Assembly: GCA_017431185.1 (NCBI GenBank)
Contig: JAFRLP010000341.1
Coordinates: forward strand, 1 to 7,118
From: Victivallales bacterium
Lineage (GTDB): Bacteria; Verrucomicrobiota; Lentisphaeria; Oligosphaerales; Oligosphaeraceae
Reading direction: 5' to 3'
DNA: 7,118 nt
A program made the position numbers and the translations under genes. Positions 1 to 6,369 of the stretch are shown here, piece after piece (position 1 is the first letter of the stretch; every line of letters starts with the position of its first letter). Below the pieces are notes generated by a model that was given only the letters and a program-made list of their open reading frames with translations, made no database searches and was not told the DNA's origin.

Positions 1-903
1 CTGCCGTCCCACTGTGGCGACGGTTGGCGTTCCCCCCCAGAGCGCCGCATTGTTGCTGACCAGAGCCACGGCCTCTGTGTTGGCGGCCGCCGCTAACTGG
101 GCGTCCGCCAGGCCGAATTTGGTTTCGCTGGTGTCTTGGAGGTCGGCCAGATAGGTGGTGGTTTTGGTGGCCAACTTGTACCGATAGAGCCGCAATGGCC
201 CCGCTGGCTTTCCCGCCAGGCCTACTGTGGAGGCCAGCCAGATGGCGGTGCCGTCGGAATTGAGGCAGGCGCGTCCGTTGCCTTGAGGGATGGTGGTGTT
301 TTGCGCAGTGAGGGTGTTGTTGGCCAGGCTGAAAAGCTGATAGGATTTTGTCTGGGTGTTATGGACAATGGCGAGTTTTCCGGTTCCCGCCACCGACAGT
401 CCTGAAATGTTTCCGTCTTGCTGAAAATCCCCCTTGAGCGAACCGATTTTCAGATAAGCAGACCTGAATATGCTGTCATTGCTGCCTCCTTTATATTCGC
501 GTGTCAGTCTGGCAAAGGTGTCTCCGCACACGGTGAGTTCAAAATGCCGAATCCCAGCCGCATCCCTGGATGGATAAGGAGGTATGATGCAGAGAAAGTC
601 ATAGAGAAGGGTGTCAAAACCGCTGTAAAGTTCGCTGCCTTTGGGGATGCTGTCGGTGACTTTGGCCTGATAGACGGCGCTGAAGGCTTTCGCCTCCTCC
701 TGAGTGGCGGCCTCCTTGTAGTCGGGGGCGATGAAGGTGACCTGCCCGTCGTCAGCGACGACTGGCGCATGACGGGCATTCTCGCCATGCCAGCCGCTGC
801 CGAGGGAAAGGCATTCGCCAGTTTCACTGACTCCCACGAGCACTGGGGCGGAGAGCAGTGTCAGGCAACCCAAGAACAACAATGGAAAGATGCGCCGCAT
901 CAT
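1..903 (-). CDS. Secreted beta-propeller-like protein, 3' part cut off by window edge
   Basis: The reading frame is open for 301 codons from an ATG at 903 and runs off the left end, so the C-terminus is missing. A GGAGG lies 9 nt before this ATG; a second ATG follows at once at 900. The N-terminus is a Sec signal peptide: MMRR, then a hydrophobic core to about residue 24. A Cys at residue 13 follows LFLG, but the preceding residues fit a lipobox poorly and it sits very early. After residue 150 come short beta-rich segments. One is NSDGTAIW (about residue 215), reminiscent of the SPDG signature of PD40/WD40-like propeller repeats, followed by a stretch of alternating hydrophobic and polar residues. 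I infer an exported (periplasmic or extracellular) propeller-type protein. Substrate and role are not recognisable. Good codon structure supports a real gene; the family assignment is tentative. Confidence 0.75.
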   Translation of the reverse strand, partial: MMRRIFPLLFLGCLTLLSAPVLVGVSETGECLSLGSGWHGENARHAPVVADDGQVTFIAPDYKEAATQEEAKAFSAVYQAKVTDSIPKGSELYSGFDTLLYDFLCIIPPYPSRDAAGIRHFELTVCGDTFARLTREYKGGSNDSIFRSAYLKIGSLKGDFQQDGNISGLSVAGTGKLAIVHNTQTKSYQLFSLANNTLTAQNTTIPQGNGRACLNSDGTAIWLASTVGLAGKPAGPLRLYRYKLATKTTTYLADLQDTSETKFGLADAQLAAAANTEAVALVSNNAALWGGTPTVATVGRQ

Positions 904-941
904 ATTTGAAAACCTCCAGGTATGCGTGATATAGCACGTAT

Positions 942-969
942 AAGATAGCGTTGGATGGTCGTTTTGCAA
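942..969 (-). promoter_or_regulatory. Possible promoter of the secreted-protein gene
   Basis: On the minus strand TTGCAA (964-969) and TATCTT (942-947) are 16 bp apart, a plausible sigma70-type -35/-10 pair. Transcription would start near 935 and give a leader of about 32 nt carrying the GGAGG. The match is only moderate, and other AT-rich hexamers (TATACG, TATATC) lie just downstream. Confidence 0.35.
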
Positions 970-978
970 GCGTGCAAA
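963..978. promoter_or_regulatory. Palindrome TTTGCA-N4-TGCAAA, possible operator
   Basis: A perfect 6-bp inverted repeat with a 4-bp centre (AGCG) covers the proposed -35 hexamer of the leftward gene. That is where a repressor would act on the minus-strand promoter. Neither a bound protein nor a second copy is visible, so the operator role is inference. Confidence 0.3.
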
Positions 979-1136
979 GGCGGTTTTCACCCCGTATGTA
1001 TCTTTTTGGGACTTGTCCGCTTGACTTCATCGTTCCGTGTGATATCTTTGGTTTTGTTTCGGATGCAGTCCTCTTGTCTGCGTTTGGAGCAATTGAATCA
1101 AGACGGCATGGGCTTTTTCCGTTGTCAAGTTGCCAC

Positions 1137-1151
1137 TCACCGACTGGGTGA
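1137..1151. promoter_or_regulatory. Inverted repeat TCACC-N5-GGTGA in the -35 zone of the RM promoter
   Basis: Perfect 5-bp arms (1137-1141 and 1147-1151) flank GACTG. The repeat ends 13 bp before the TATAAT at 1165, so it occupies the place where a -35 box or an operator would sit. Many RM operons are controlled by a C protein or by the methyltransferase itself binding such a site. No C gene is present here, so any role is speculative. Confidence 0.3.
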
Positions 1152-1161
1152 ATTGAGGTTG

Positions 1162-1170
1162 TGATATAAT
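1162..1170 (+). promoter_or_regulatory. Extended -10 promoter of the RM operon
   Basis: TGATATAAT is a perfect TG-N-TATAAT extended -10 element. No good -35 hexamer lies at the usual distance, which is common for extended -10 promoters. Initiation would fall near 1177, leaving a leader of about 58 nt to the ATG at 1235. Confidence 0.6.
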
Positions 1171-1234
1171 TCGTTAACAAACAATATCTTACATTGGCCC
1201 TTGGAGTTTGGCTGATTTGATTGGGTTTCGTTCT

Positions 1235-3199
1235 ATGAACAGTAAGACAAAAAAAATTGAGGCATCTCGCATCGTCCTCGTCGGCACATATAAGGGCGGG
1301 CAGTTGGAGAAATGGCACGGGTGGTACAACTATCCCGTGGATGCAGGGAGCTGGGAATGGAAAACAGGAAACGGTTTGGACGAAAAAGACGTAAAGGGGA
1401 ATGGTCTTGTGCAGGGACGAGAGGCACCTGCGTCGATGGAGGCGGGTCAACTGGACGAAGTGAACACTAAAGGCGGCAAGGAACCGCGTGGGGCGGAGAG
1501 TGCAGAGGGGGATTCCATGCGTTTCATGCGGCTAGAGGAATCTTTTTCCCGCGTCACCGAACTTTGGCTCTTCAAGGGAACGAGGGACGTGCAGCGGTAC
1601 AGGGCGGAATTCGTCGGCATCAAGACACGCGGGGAACTGATCAGCGACTATGGGTATCCGATGGATGGTTTAGCCGGCAAGAGCGAAAAGCAGGTGGAGG
1701 GGGCTTCTGCGCGGCTGCCCAAAAAACATGCATCGCACTACGCGCTCTTCAAGACCGAGTTCCTGTATTGCAATGGATTCGAGTCACTGGAGGATGTTGA
1801 TGTGGTGATTGTCCGTGTAGCCGACTTTGCGAAGCGCTCTCCAATGCTCGCGAAGCAGTTAAAGGCATATCTCGAATCGCCCGACCACCGCGAGGCCGAC
1901 CTCGCCAAACTCCTCCCGTCCATTGTCAAAAAGGTGCCGCCTGAACGGTTGCGTGTGTGCGAAAATGCGGTGCAACTGGATTTTCTCGACATCTTGTATC
2001 CGTGCGAACCATTTTCAAAAAAGCGTGAACCTCAATTGTGCGCAAAGAGGGTAATCGACCTCTTTGCGGGCTGTGGAGGATTGAGTCTTGGATTTGAAAT
2101 GGCTGGTTTTAAGCCTGTCCTGGCGATTGAAAAAGACGCCTGGGCCTCTGAAACATATTCCAGGAATCGAGAGAATGGACAGGTTGTCACTTGTGACATT
2201 ACGACGATAACCGACCCATCGAAATCCTTTCCCGAAATCGAGGATGTCTTTGGTATAATCGGCGGACCTCCGTGCCAGGGGTTTTCTGTTTCGGGCGGCA
2301 GAGACCCCAAGGATCCCCGGAATAGTCTGTTCATGGATTATATGCGATTTGTTAAATCGTTCCGCCCCGCTTTCTTTGTGATGGAAAATGTGCCGGGCAT
2401 CTTGTCTTCCGTCACAAGAAGAGGCGAGTCTGTAAAAAAGGTAATCATAGCGGTTGCTCAGCAAATTGGCTACAATGTCCACCAAATCCTTCTTGATGCG
2501 GCTGATTTTGGCGTACCCCAATCGCGGCAGAGAGTGTTCTTTATTGGGATACGGAACGATTATCCGTTTGACCCTAAACTATTGGTCCCCAAAACGTTGA
2601 CTTCATCAAAACCGGTGACATTATGGGAGGCTATTTCCGATCTGCCGCGAATTGAGGCATGCGAGGGAGCCGAAAACATGTCTTATACAGAAACACCGAC
2701 AAATCCTTATCAAGTGTGGTGTCGCACTAATTCTTATGATGTGAGAAATCATGTGGCGATGAGGCATACTAAACGCCTTGTGGCAAGGTTTCATGTGATA
2801 CAGTACGGGCAGTCTGCTGCCGACGTTCCGCCTGAGCATATGCAGCGGAAGAGGGGCGATGCCAGCACCATAAGCGGAAAAATCTATTCGCAAAACAACA
2901 TGAAGCCGTTCCCGGACAAGCCATCGCCAACAGTCCCCGCAAGTTTTCAAAGCAACTTTGTCCATCCCTACATAGACAGGAACTTCACGGCGAGAGAGGG
3001 CGCGCGGCTTCAATCTTTTCCAGATTCCTATGTGTTCTACGGACGGCGGACTACCATGTCTTGGGAAAAGAATCTTTCACAATATCAGCAAATAGGAAAT
3101 GCTGTGCCCCCGTTGCTTGCTAAAGCGGTTGCAACCATGATTGACAGTTATTTTTCTCACATTTCCGACATCAAGGACCATTCAAAAGAACAGGAGTGA
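1235..3199 (+). CDS. DNA (cytosine-5) methyltransferase with extra N-terminal domain (type II RM)
   Basis: It transfers a methyl group from S-adenosylmethionine to C5 of cytosine in a specific DNA site, protecting host DNA from the adjacent nuclease. Counting from the ATG at 1235 (654 aa), the C5 motifs come in order: I, DLFAGCGG (275-282); IV, PPCQGFS (345-351) with catalytic Cys347; VI, ENV (384-386); VIII, QSRQR (429-433); target-recognition region about 438-580; IX, AREGARLQSFPD (586-597); X, QIGNAVPP (619-626). The domain is complete. The first 270 residues are additional. They contain a VLVGTYKGG strand near the start, a polar Gly/Glu/Lys-rich stretch (about 43-95), then LWLFKG, FVGIKTR and YALFKTEF segments; I do not recognise a named domain. 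A TTG at 1208 is an alternative start, but its GGAG is 1 nt away; the ATG has only a weak GGG. GC content falls from about 55-60% in the N-terminal part to 38-48% in the catalytic part. Confidence 0.93.
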   Translation: MNSKTKKIEASRIVLVGTYKGGQLEKWHGWYNYPVDAGSWEWKTGNGLDEKDVKGNGLVQGREAPASMEAGQLDEVNTKGGKEPRGAESAEGDSMRFMRLEESFSRVTELWLFKGTRDVQRYRAEFVGIKTRGELISDYGYPMDGLAGKSEKQVEGASARLPKKHASHYALFKTEFLYCNGFESLEDVDVVIVRVADFAKRSPMLAKQLKAYLESPDHREADLAKLLPSIVKKVPPERLRVCENAVQLDFLDILYPCEPFSKKREPQLCAKRVIDLFAGCGGLSLGFEMAGFKPVLAIEKDAWASETYSRNRENGQVVTCDITTITDPSKSFPEIEDVFGIIGGPPCQGFSVSGGRDPKDPRNSLFMDYMRFVKSFRPAFFVMENVPGILSSVTRRGESVKKVIIAVAQQIGYNVHQILLDAADFGVPQSRQRVFFIGIRNDYPFDPKLLVPKTLTSSKPVTLWEAISDLPRIEACEGAENMSYTETPTNPYQVWCRTNSYDVRNHVAMRHTKRLVARFHVIQYGQSAADVPPEHMQRKRGDASTISGKIYSQNNMKPFPDKPSPTVPASFQSNFVHPYIDRNFTAREGARLQSFPDSYVFYGRRTTMSWEKNLSQYQQIGNAVPPLLAKAVATMIDSYFSHISDIKDHSKEQE

Positions 3200-3203
3200 A
3201 AAC

Positions 3204-4061
3204 ATGAAAGAGTCCGACATAGCCTTCTTGTGTTCCGAAGTCAAGAGACACCCGTATTTGGTACATGCAAGCAATATCCTGGCTCGCATCAAAAAAAAAG
3301 ACAAGTTGGACATTCTGGAGCAGATTGTCCCTTCGTATTTGGTTTACTACAAGGCCAACCAAGAGATTGGTTTCGATTCTCCAGTTGTGACGAGGAGAGT
3401 CGAGGCATTAAACGCTTATTATGGTGTTTTGCGCAATCTAGGGTTGGAGGGGAGCAAAGTCTATTCCGCGCAAACAAAATTTCGTCCGTCTGTTTTGGAG
3501 GAATTCATGGCACTTGTGTTCCGCGATTTCCTAGAGTTGAAACAACAGGAAATTCCTGCCTCAAAGTTGAGCATCGGTTCAGTGAAGGCATATTCAAATC
3601 TGTATTTCTTCGGAAAGGATTTTACCTCGTTTGCTCGAAGTCCGGAACTTGGCATCAATGTGAAGGATCAAGACTTTGCCATATACCGAAAGGTGGCCTT
3701 GACACTTGATGAAAACAAACCGGTATCGGCCAATCTTCCAGTCGTTGCGGTAGAGTGCAAGACTTTCATTGACAAGACAATGCTCGAAGGCTCGGTTGCA
3801 ACAGCTGAGAAACTGAAAGCGGGAAATCCATACACCTTTTTTGGAATCGTGGCTGAAACATACGATGTGAGCATGGAAGTGAATCCCGCTTATTCACGCA
3901 TTGACCAAATATACATTTTGAGAAAAACTTCGCGCAGGGGGGCACAACGCGAAATCGATTCGTCAGTTGTTTTGAATTTGATTGCGGATGTCAAGAGGCA
4001 TCTGGAAATTCCTTGGAGCAACATTGAAAAAAAACTGGAATCGTCGGGGATGCTTATATGA
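3204..4061 (+). CDS. Type II restriction endonuclease, Bpu10I-like, PD-(D/E)XK fold
   Basis: This is the partner nuclease of the methyltransferase, expected to cut unmethylated copies of the shared site. The ATG at 3204 is chosen because AGGAG (3192-3196) lies 7 nt upstream, overlapping the end of the methyltransferase gene, whose stop is 4 bp away; the frame is open further upstream but without a better start. The product is 285 aa. The likely active site is Asp157 in KDQDFAIYRK followed by AVECKTFIDK, with Glu184 and Lys186, the D...E-X-K pattern on a hydrophobic strand. The segment running from the Glu-Cys-Lys through DKTMLEGS, and the later PAYSRIDQIYILRK, match my recollection of the Bpu10I family (CCTNAGC cutters), but I could not search. 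There is no signal peptide or membrane segment. GC is about 43-47% in sampled blocks, lower than the flanking genes. The nuclease role is strongly supported by position; the exact family is less certain. Confidence 0.82.
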   Translation: MKESDIAFLCSEVKRHPYLVHASNILARIKKKDKLDILEQIVPSYLVYYKANQEIGFDSPVVTRRVEALNAYYGVLRNLGLEGSKVYSAQTKFRPSVLEEFMALVFRDFLELKQQEIPASKLSIGSVKAYSNLYFFGKDFTSFARSPELGINVKDQDFAIYRKVALTLDENKPVSANLPVVAVECKTFIDKTMLEGSVATAEKLKAGNPYTFFGIVAETYDVSMEVNPAYSRIDQIYILRKTSRRGAQREIDSSVVLNLIADVKRHLEIPWSNIEKKLESSGMLI

Positions 4062-4082
4062 GTTTACTGCCGCGCAGACGAA

Positions 4083-4115
4083 ATCGTAAACAACTTTTAC
4101 GATATTCTGCAATTC
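4083..4115 (+). terminator. Weak terminator-like hairpin after the endonuclease gene
   Basis: ATCGTAAA (4083-4090) and TTTACGAT (4096-4103) form a perfect 8-bp stem with a 5-nt loop, 21 nt after the endonuclease stop. An interrupted T-rich stretch follows. The stem is AT-rich, so termination may be partial. Confidence 0.4.
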
Positions 4116-4172
4116 TTTTCTTTCGCACGTGACAAAGCGGTGGAAGCACCATGTTGTTATCCACAAAACACA

Positions 4173-4178
4173 TATAAT
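4173..4178 (+). promoter_or_regulatory. TATAAT -10 box before candidate small RNA
   Basis: A consensus TATAAT lies after the endonuclease's own hairpin and heads a segment that ends in a strong terminator. The nearest -35-like hexamer, TTGTTA (4154-4159), is only 13 bp away, which is too close; other spacings give poor matches. Initiation would fall near 4185. Confidence 0.4.
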
Positions 4179-4184
4179 ACACAA

Positions 4185-4355
4185 AAAGAGCGATTGCAAT
4201 TCTGCAAGAGGGCAATAGGAGACGAGGGGAGTGGGAAAAACACAGGACTGCCTTCCAGAGAGGCAATTGCAGAACTCTCATCCCAGACGCCATCACGGTG
4301 CGGCGCGATGGTCTCATCGCCCAGACTCGGCGTGGTGACCACGCCGAGTTTTTTT
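4185..4355 (+). ncRNA. Candidate small RNA of about 170 nt, family unknown
   Basis: This segment lies between a TATAAT box and a strong intrinsic terminator, has no credible gene, and can fold into a long nested helix. AGAG (4187-4190) pairs with CTCT (4275-4278); TTCTGCAA (4200-4207) pairs with TTGCAGAA (4267-4274). Stacked directly inside it, GAGGGCA (4208-4214) pairs with TGCCTTC (4249-4255), including one G-U. A 9-nt bulge lies on the 5' side and an 11-nt bulge on the 3' side. A second hairpin pairs CCATC (4290-4294) with GATGG (4307-4311), extended by AGA/TCT. The terminator is the third hairpin. Size and layout resemble regulatory RNAs in general. I cannot match it to 6S, SRP, tmRNA or RNase P RNA. 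It could instead be only the 3' tail of the RM transcript. Confidence 0.4.
4325..4355 (+). terminator. Strong rho-independent terminator
   Basis: ACTCGGCGTGG (4325-4335) and CCACGCCGAGT (4339-4349) form a perfect 11-bp GC-rich stem with a TGA triloop, and seven T residues follow (4349-4355). It points rightward, towards the 3' end of the convergent synthetase gene, and has no T run on the minus strand. It lies 264 nt beyond the endonuclease stop. Confidence 0.9.
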
Positions 4356-4410
4356 GCTCTTCGCCCTCGCCTGAGGCGTCTTGGCGGCAGTTCCGCAATT
4401 ACCACCTGAA

Positions 4411-6210
4411 TCAGATGCTCTGCATGATTTTGGAGGAGGCGATGGCTACCTCATGGGCGACATCCTCGCCGTTGGAGGTGAGGAACTCCTCAATCTGCGC
4501 CTTGTACAGTTCGCGGACTTTGTAGCGTCTGATTTTCAGGGTGGCGGTGAGCGTGCCGTCGTCGATTTTGAAATCGGGGAGCACCAGCACGTCCTTGGGG
4601 CGTTCCAGCATGGTCAGGCTGGCGGTGGCCTTTTGGATTTCCTGCTTGACCTTGGCGTGGATTTCCTGCGCAGAGAGCCCCGCCACCTTGTCACGGTGGA
4701 CATTCACGCAGGCATAGATGTTCTTGCACCTCTCGCCGATGACCATGACCTCGCTGACCGTCGGGGCGTTGCCGCGGATGGCGTCCTCCACGAATTCGGG
4801 ATGGAATTTCTCGCCGCCGACCAGCACAATCATATTGCCTTTGCGGCCATCGATGTGGATGAATCCGTCGGAGTCCTGGTAGGCGACGTCGCCCGTGTTG
4901 AGCCAGCCGTCCTCAAAGGTTTTTGCGCTGGCGTCCTTGTGGTTCCAGTAGCCCTTCATCACGCAGTTTCCCTTGACGAGCAGCTGCCCGTGGACATCCT
5001 TTCCCATGTGTCCTTCGTCATCCTTGAAGGTGTAGTCGCCGCCGAATTCGGGGGTTAGCCACGGGAGGACCTTTCCGCAGGAATTGAGTTTATGGTCAGT
5101 GACCAGGTTGGAGCACACCACGGGGCTGGTCTCGGTGAGACCGTAGCCCACCAGCACCATGACGCCGAGATATTTGAAGAAGATTTGACCCTCCAGGTCC
5201 ATTGGGGCTCCGCCGACCACAATGCTCTTGAGCTGCCCTCCAAAGGCGGCGCGGAATTTGCGGAACACCAGCGGGTCGTAGAAGAGATGGTGCGTCACCA
5301 TGCGCAGGACCCCACCGTCGAGGACGGGGCGGGCCGTGAAGATGCGGCTGGCGTTGTAGATGGCCTTGTCCACCAGTTTTCTCTTGCGTTCAGGAAGTTT
5401 GGAGATGACCTTCTCGATGCTCTGCTTCATGATTTCCACCACGCGGGGGACTGCGATCATGATGGTCGGGCGGTAGTTCGCCAGGTTGTTCTTGAAGTCC
5501 CTCAGGTCACGGGGAATCAGGCAGGTGTGTGTCCCCATGGGCATGCAGAGGATTTCGCAGACCAGGGCGTAGCTGTGCCAGTAAGGCAGCACCGAGACGA
5601 TGCGCATGACCCCTGGCTGCTGGAGTTTGTTCAGGCACCAGAAGGCGTTCACATAGAGGTTGCGGTTGGTCAGCATGACCCCCTTGGGCATGCCGGTGGA
5701 GCCGCTGGTGTAGATGATGGTGGCCACATCGTCCAAAGCGACATTGCCGGCAGGGGGAGTGCGCGGGGAGTCGATGGGTGTGCCCGTCGGCAACTCGTCC
5801 AAATCCAGGATTTGCCGTTCTGGGGCGACTTTTCGGACTTTCGGCAGGAGGGATTTCTCGACGAGGATGAGTGCCGGGTCGCAGTCGGAGAGGACAAAGG
5901 CCAGCTCCTGCTCACCCATGGTCTCGCAGACGGGCACGGCAATTGCACCCATGTACCAGCAGGCGTAGAAGAAATAGAAGTGGCGCGGGCATTTGGCGGC
6001 AATCATCACCACGCGGTCTCCCGCCTTCACGCCCTTGGTCTGGAAAAGCGTGGCATACGCAGCCGTATCGGCAAGCATCTGGCCGTATGTGACGGTCTGG
6101 AGTGTCCCGTCCACCATCGTTCCGATGATGTCCTGGCTGGGACGTGCCTGGCACCATTTCTCCACATAACGTCCAAGGTTGTATTCCGGAATACTTGGAT
6201 CTTGGGCCAT
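4411..6210 (-). CDS. AMP-forming long-chain acyl-CoA synthetase (fatty acid-CoA ligase)
   Basis: It activates a carboxylate, probably a long-chain fatty acid, as an acyl-adenylate using ATP, then transfers it to a thiol (CoA or possibly an acyl carrier protein). Of two adjacent ATGs (6213, 6210) I choose the second, since GGAG (6217-6220) is 6 nt before it and only 3 nt before the first; the product is 599 aa, typical for FadD15/ACSL-type enzymes. Adenylation motifs are intact: YTSGSTGMPKG (167-177, ATP phosphate loop), GYGLTETSP (355-363), NTGD (438-441), DGRKGNMIVLVGGEK (454-468), and the C-terminal LTATLKIRR with the likely catalytic Lys559. There is no signal peptide; a cytosolic or membrane-associated enzyme is expected. 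The acyl carrier protein gene two positions upstream on the same strand hints at a shared acyl pathway, but does not prove that the acceptor is ACP. Confidence 0.93.
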   Translation of the reverse strand: MAQDPSIPEYNLGRYVEKWCQARPSQDIIGTMVDGTLQTVTYGQMLADTAAYATLFQTKGVKAGDRVVMIAAKCPRHFYFFYACWYMGAIAVPVCETMGEQELAFVLSDCDPALILVEKSLLPKVRKVAPERQILDLDELPTGTPIDSPRTPPAGNVALDDVATIIYTSGSTGMPKGVMLTNRNLYVNAFWCLNKLQQPGVMRIVSVLPYWHSYALVCEILCMPMGTHTCLIPRDLRDFKNNLANYRPTIMIAVPRVVEIMKQSIEKVISKLPERKRKLVDKAIYNASRIFTARPVLDGGVLRMVTHHLFYDPLVFRKFRAAFGGQLKSIVVGGAPMDLEGQIFFKYLGVMVLVGYGLTETSPVVCSNLVTDHKLNSCGKVLPWLTPEFGGDYTFKDDEGHMGKDVHGQLLVKGNCVMKGYWNHKDASAKTFEDGWLNTGDVAYQDSDGFIHIDGRKGNMIVLVGGEKFHPEFVEDAIRGNAPTVSEVMVIGERCKNIYACVNVHRDKVAGLSAQEIHAKVKQEIQKATASLTMLERPKDVLVLPDFKIDDGTLTATLKIRRYKVRELYKAQIEEFLTSNGEDVAHEVAIASSKIMQSI

Positions 6211-6239
6211 CATTCTCTCCTGCTATGCGGTTGGCGTCG

Positions 6240-6281
6240 AAAAAAAGGGGCATCAAGCCGTGTGACCACAGACTGATGCCC
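6240..6281 (-). terminator. Rho-independent terminator, close before the synthetase start
   Basis: Read leftward, GGGCATCA (6281-6274) and TGATGCCC (6255-6248) form a perfect 8-bp stem around an 18-nt loop that includes TGTGGTCACA, followed by C and seven T residues (6246-6240). It would end bS20 transcripts. Its T run stops about 27 nt before the synthetase ATG, leaving no room for a separate downstream promoter, so it may act as an attenuator. Confidence 0.85.
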
Positions 6282-6321
6282 TCATTTTAATCACTGGTGG
6301 AAAGACATTGAGACAAGACAA

Positions 6322-6358
6322 CCAATTTGCGGACTGCGGAGCGCAGTCTGCAAATTGG
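6322..6358. repeat. 17-bp inverted repeat (long stem, GAG loop)
   Basis: Arms 6322-6338 and 6342-6358 pair over 17 positions with one imperfection: 6331/6349 is G-U in plus-strand RNA and C/A in minus-strand RNA. The loop is GAG. On the minus strand TTGTCTTGTCT follows, only a loose T-rich tail, so it is at best a secondary terminator for bS20. Its length and symmetry also fit a dispersed palindromic element, which one window cannot show. Confidence 0.8.
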
Positions 6359-6369
6359 CAAGCGCGAGG

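Larger units (their letters stand above)
904..1234. other. Divergent intergenic region between secreted protein and RM operon
   Basis: These 331 bases hold no convincing gene. The short open frames here lack ribosome binding sites and overlap one another. It carries a candidate leftward promoter with a palindrome near 942-978, a middle stretch (about 980-1130) in which I see nothing specific, an inverted repeat at 1137-1151, and an extended -10 element for the RM operon at 1162-1170. No tRNA, terminator or CRISPR repeat is seen. Confidence 0.6.
4062..4410. other. Convergent intergenic region between endonuclease and synthetase genes
   Basis: These 349 bases contain no credible protein gene; the small open frames on both strands lack ribosome binding sites and run through the terminator palindrome. 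Contents in order: hairpin at 4083-4103, T-rich stretch, TATAAT at 4173, foldable segment 4187-4314, strong rightward terminator 4325-4355, and a small CGCC-TGA-GGCG hairpin near 4369-4379. No T-tailed leftward terminator for the synthetase gene is evident. Confidence 0.6.

Noticed and set aside
1..903. Lipoprotein interpretation of the secreted protein (Cys13)
   Set aside because: The residues before the Cys (F-L-G) fit a lipobox poorly and the hydrophobic core continues well past it.
1208..1234. TTG start of the methyltransferase, 9 codons upstream of the ATG
   Set aside because: Its only SD-like sequence (GGAG) is 1 nt away, too close; the added residues do not look conserved. It remains possible.
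824..1450. Minus-strand open frame of 208 codons across the divergent promoter region
   Set aside because: It overlaps both the signal-peptide region of the secreted protein and the methyltransferase start, and its product has no protein-like hydrophobic pattern.
3141..3203. Upstream ATG for the endonuclease inside the methyltransferase gene
   Set aside because: It would overlap the methyltransferase end by about 59 bp, while the ATG at 3204 has AGGAG at ideal spacing.
4185..4355. 6S, SRP, tmRNA or RNase P identity for the candidate small RNA
   Set aside because: The 5' and 3' ends do not pair as in 6S, and I see no SRP tetraloop motif, tRNA-like ends or RNase P core.
4381..5058. Plus-strand open frame (225 codons) opposite the 3' part of the synthetase
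   Set aside because: Same shadow effect; no ribosome binding site or recognisable domain.
5092..6276. Long plus-strand open frame (394 codons) opposite the acyl-CoA synthetase
   Set aside because: It is antisense to a gene with all adenylation motifs, is rich in His, Asp, Val and Gly as expected of the reverse strand of a GC-rich gene, and shows no domain of its own.
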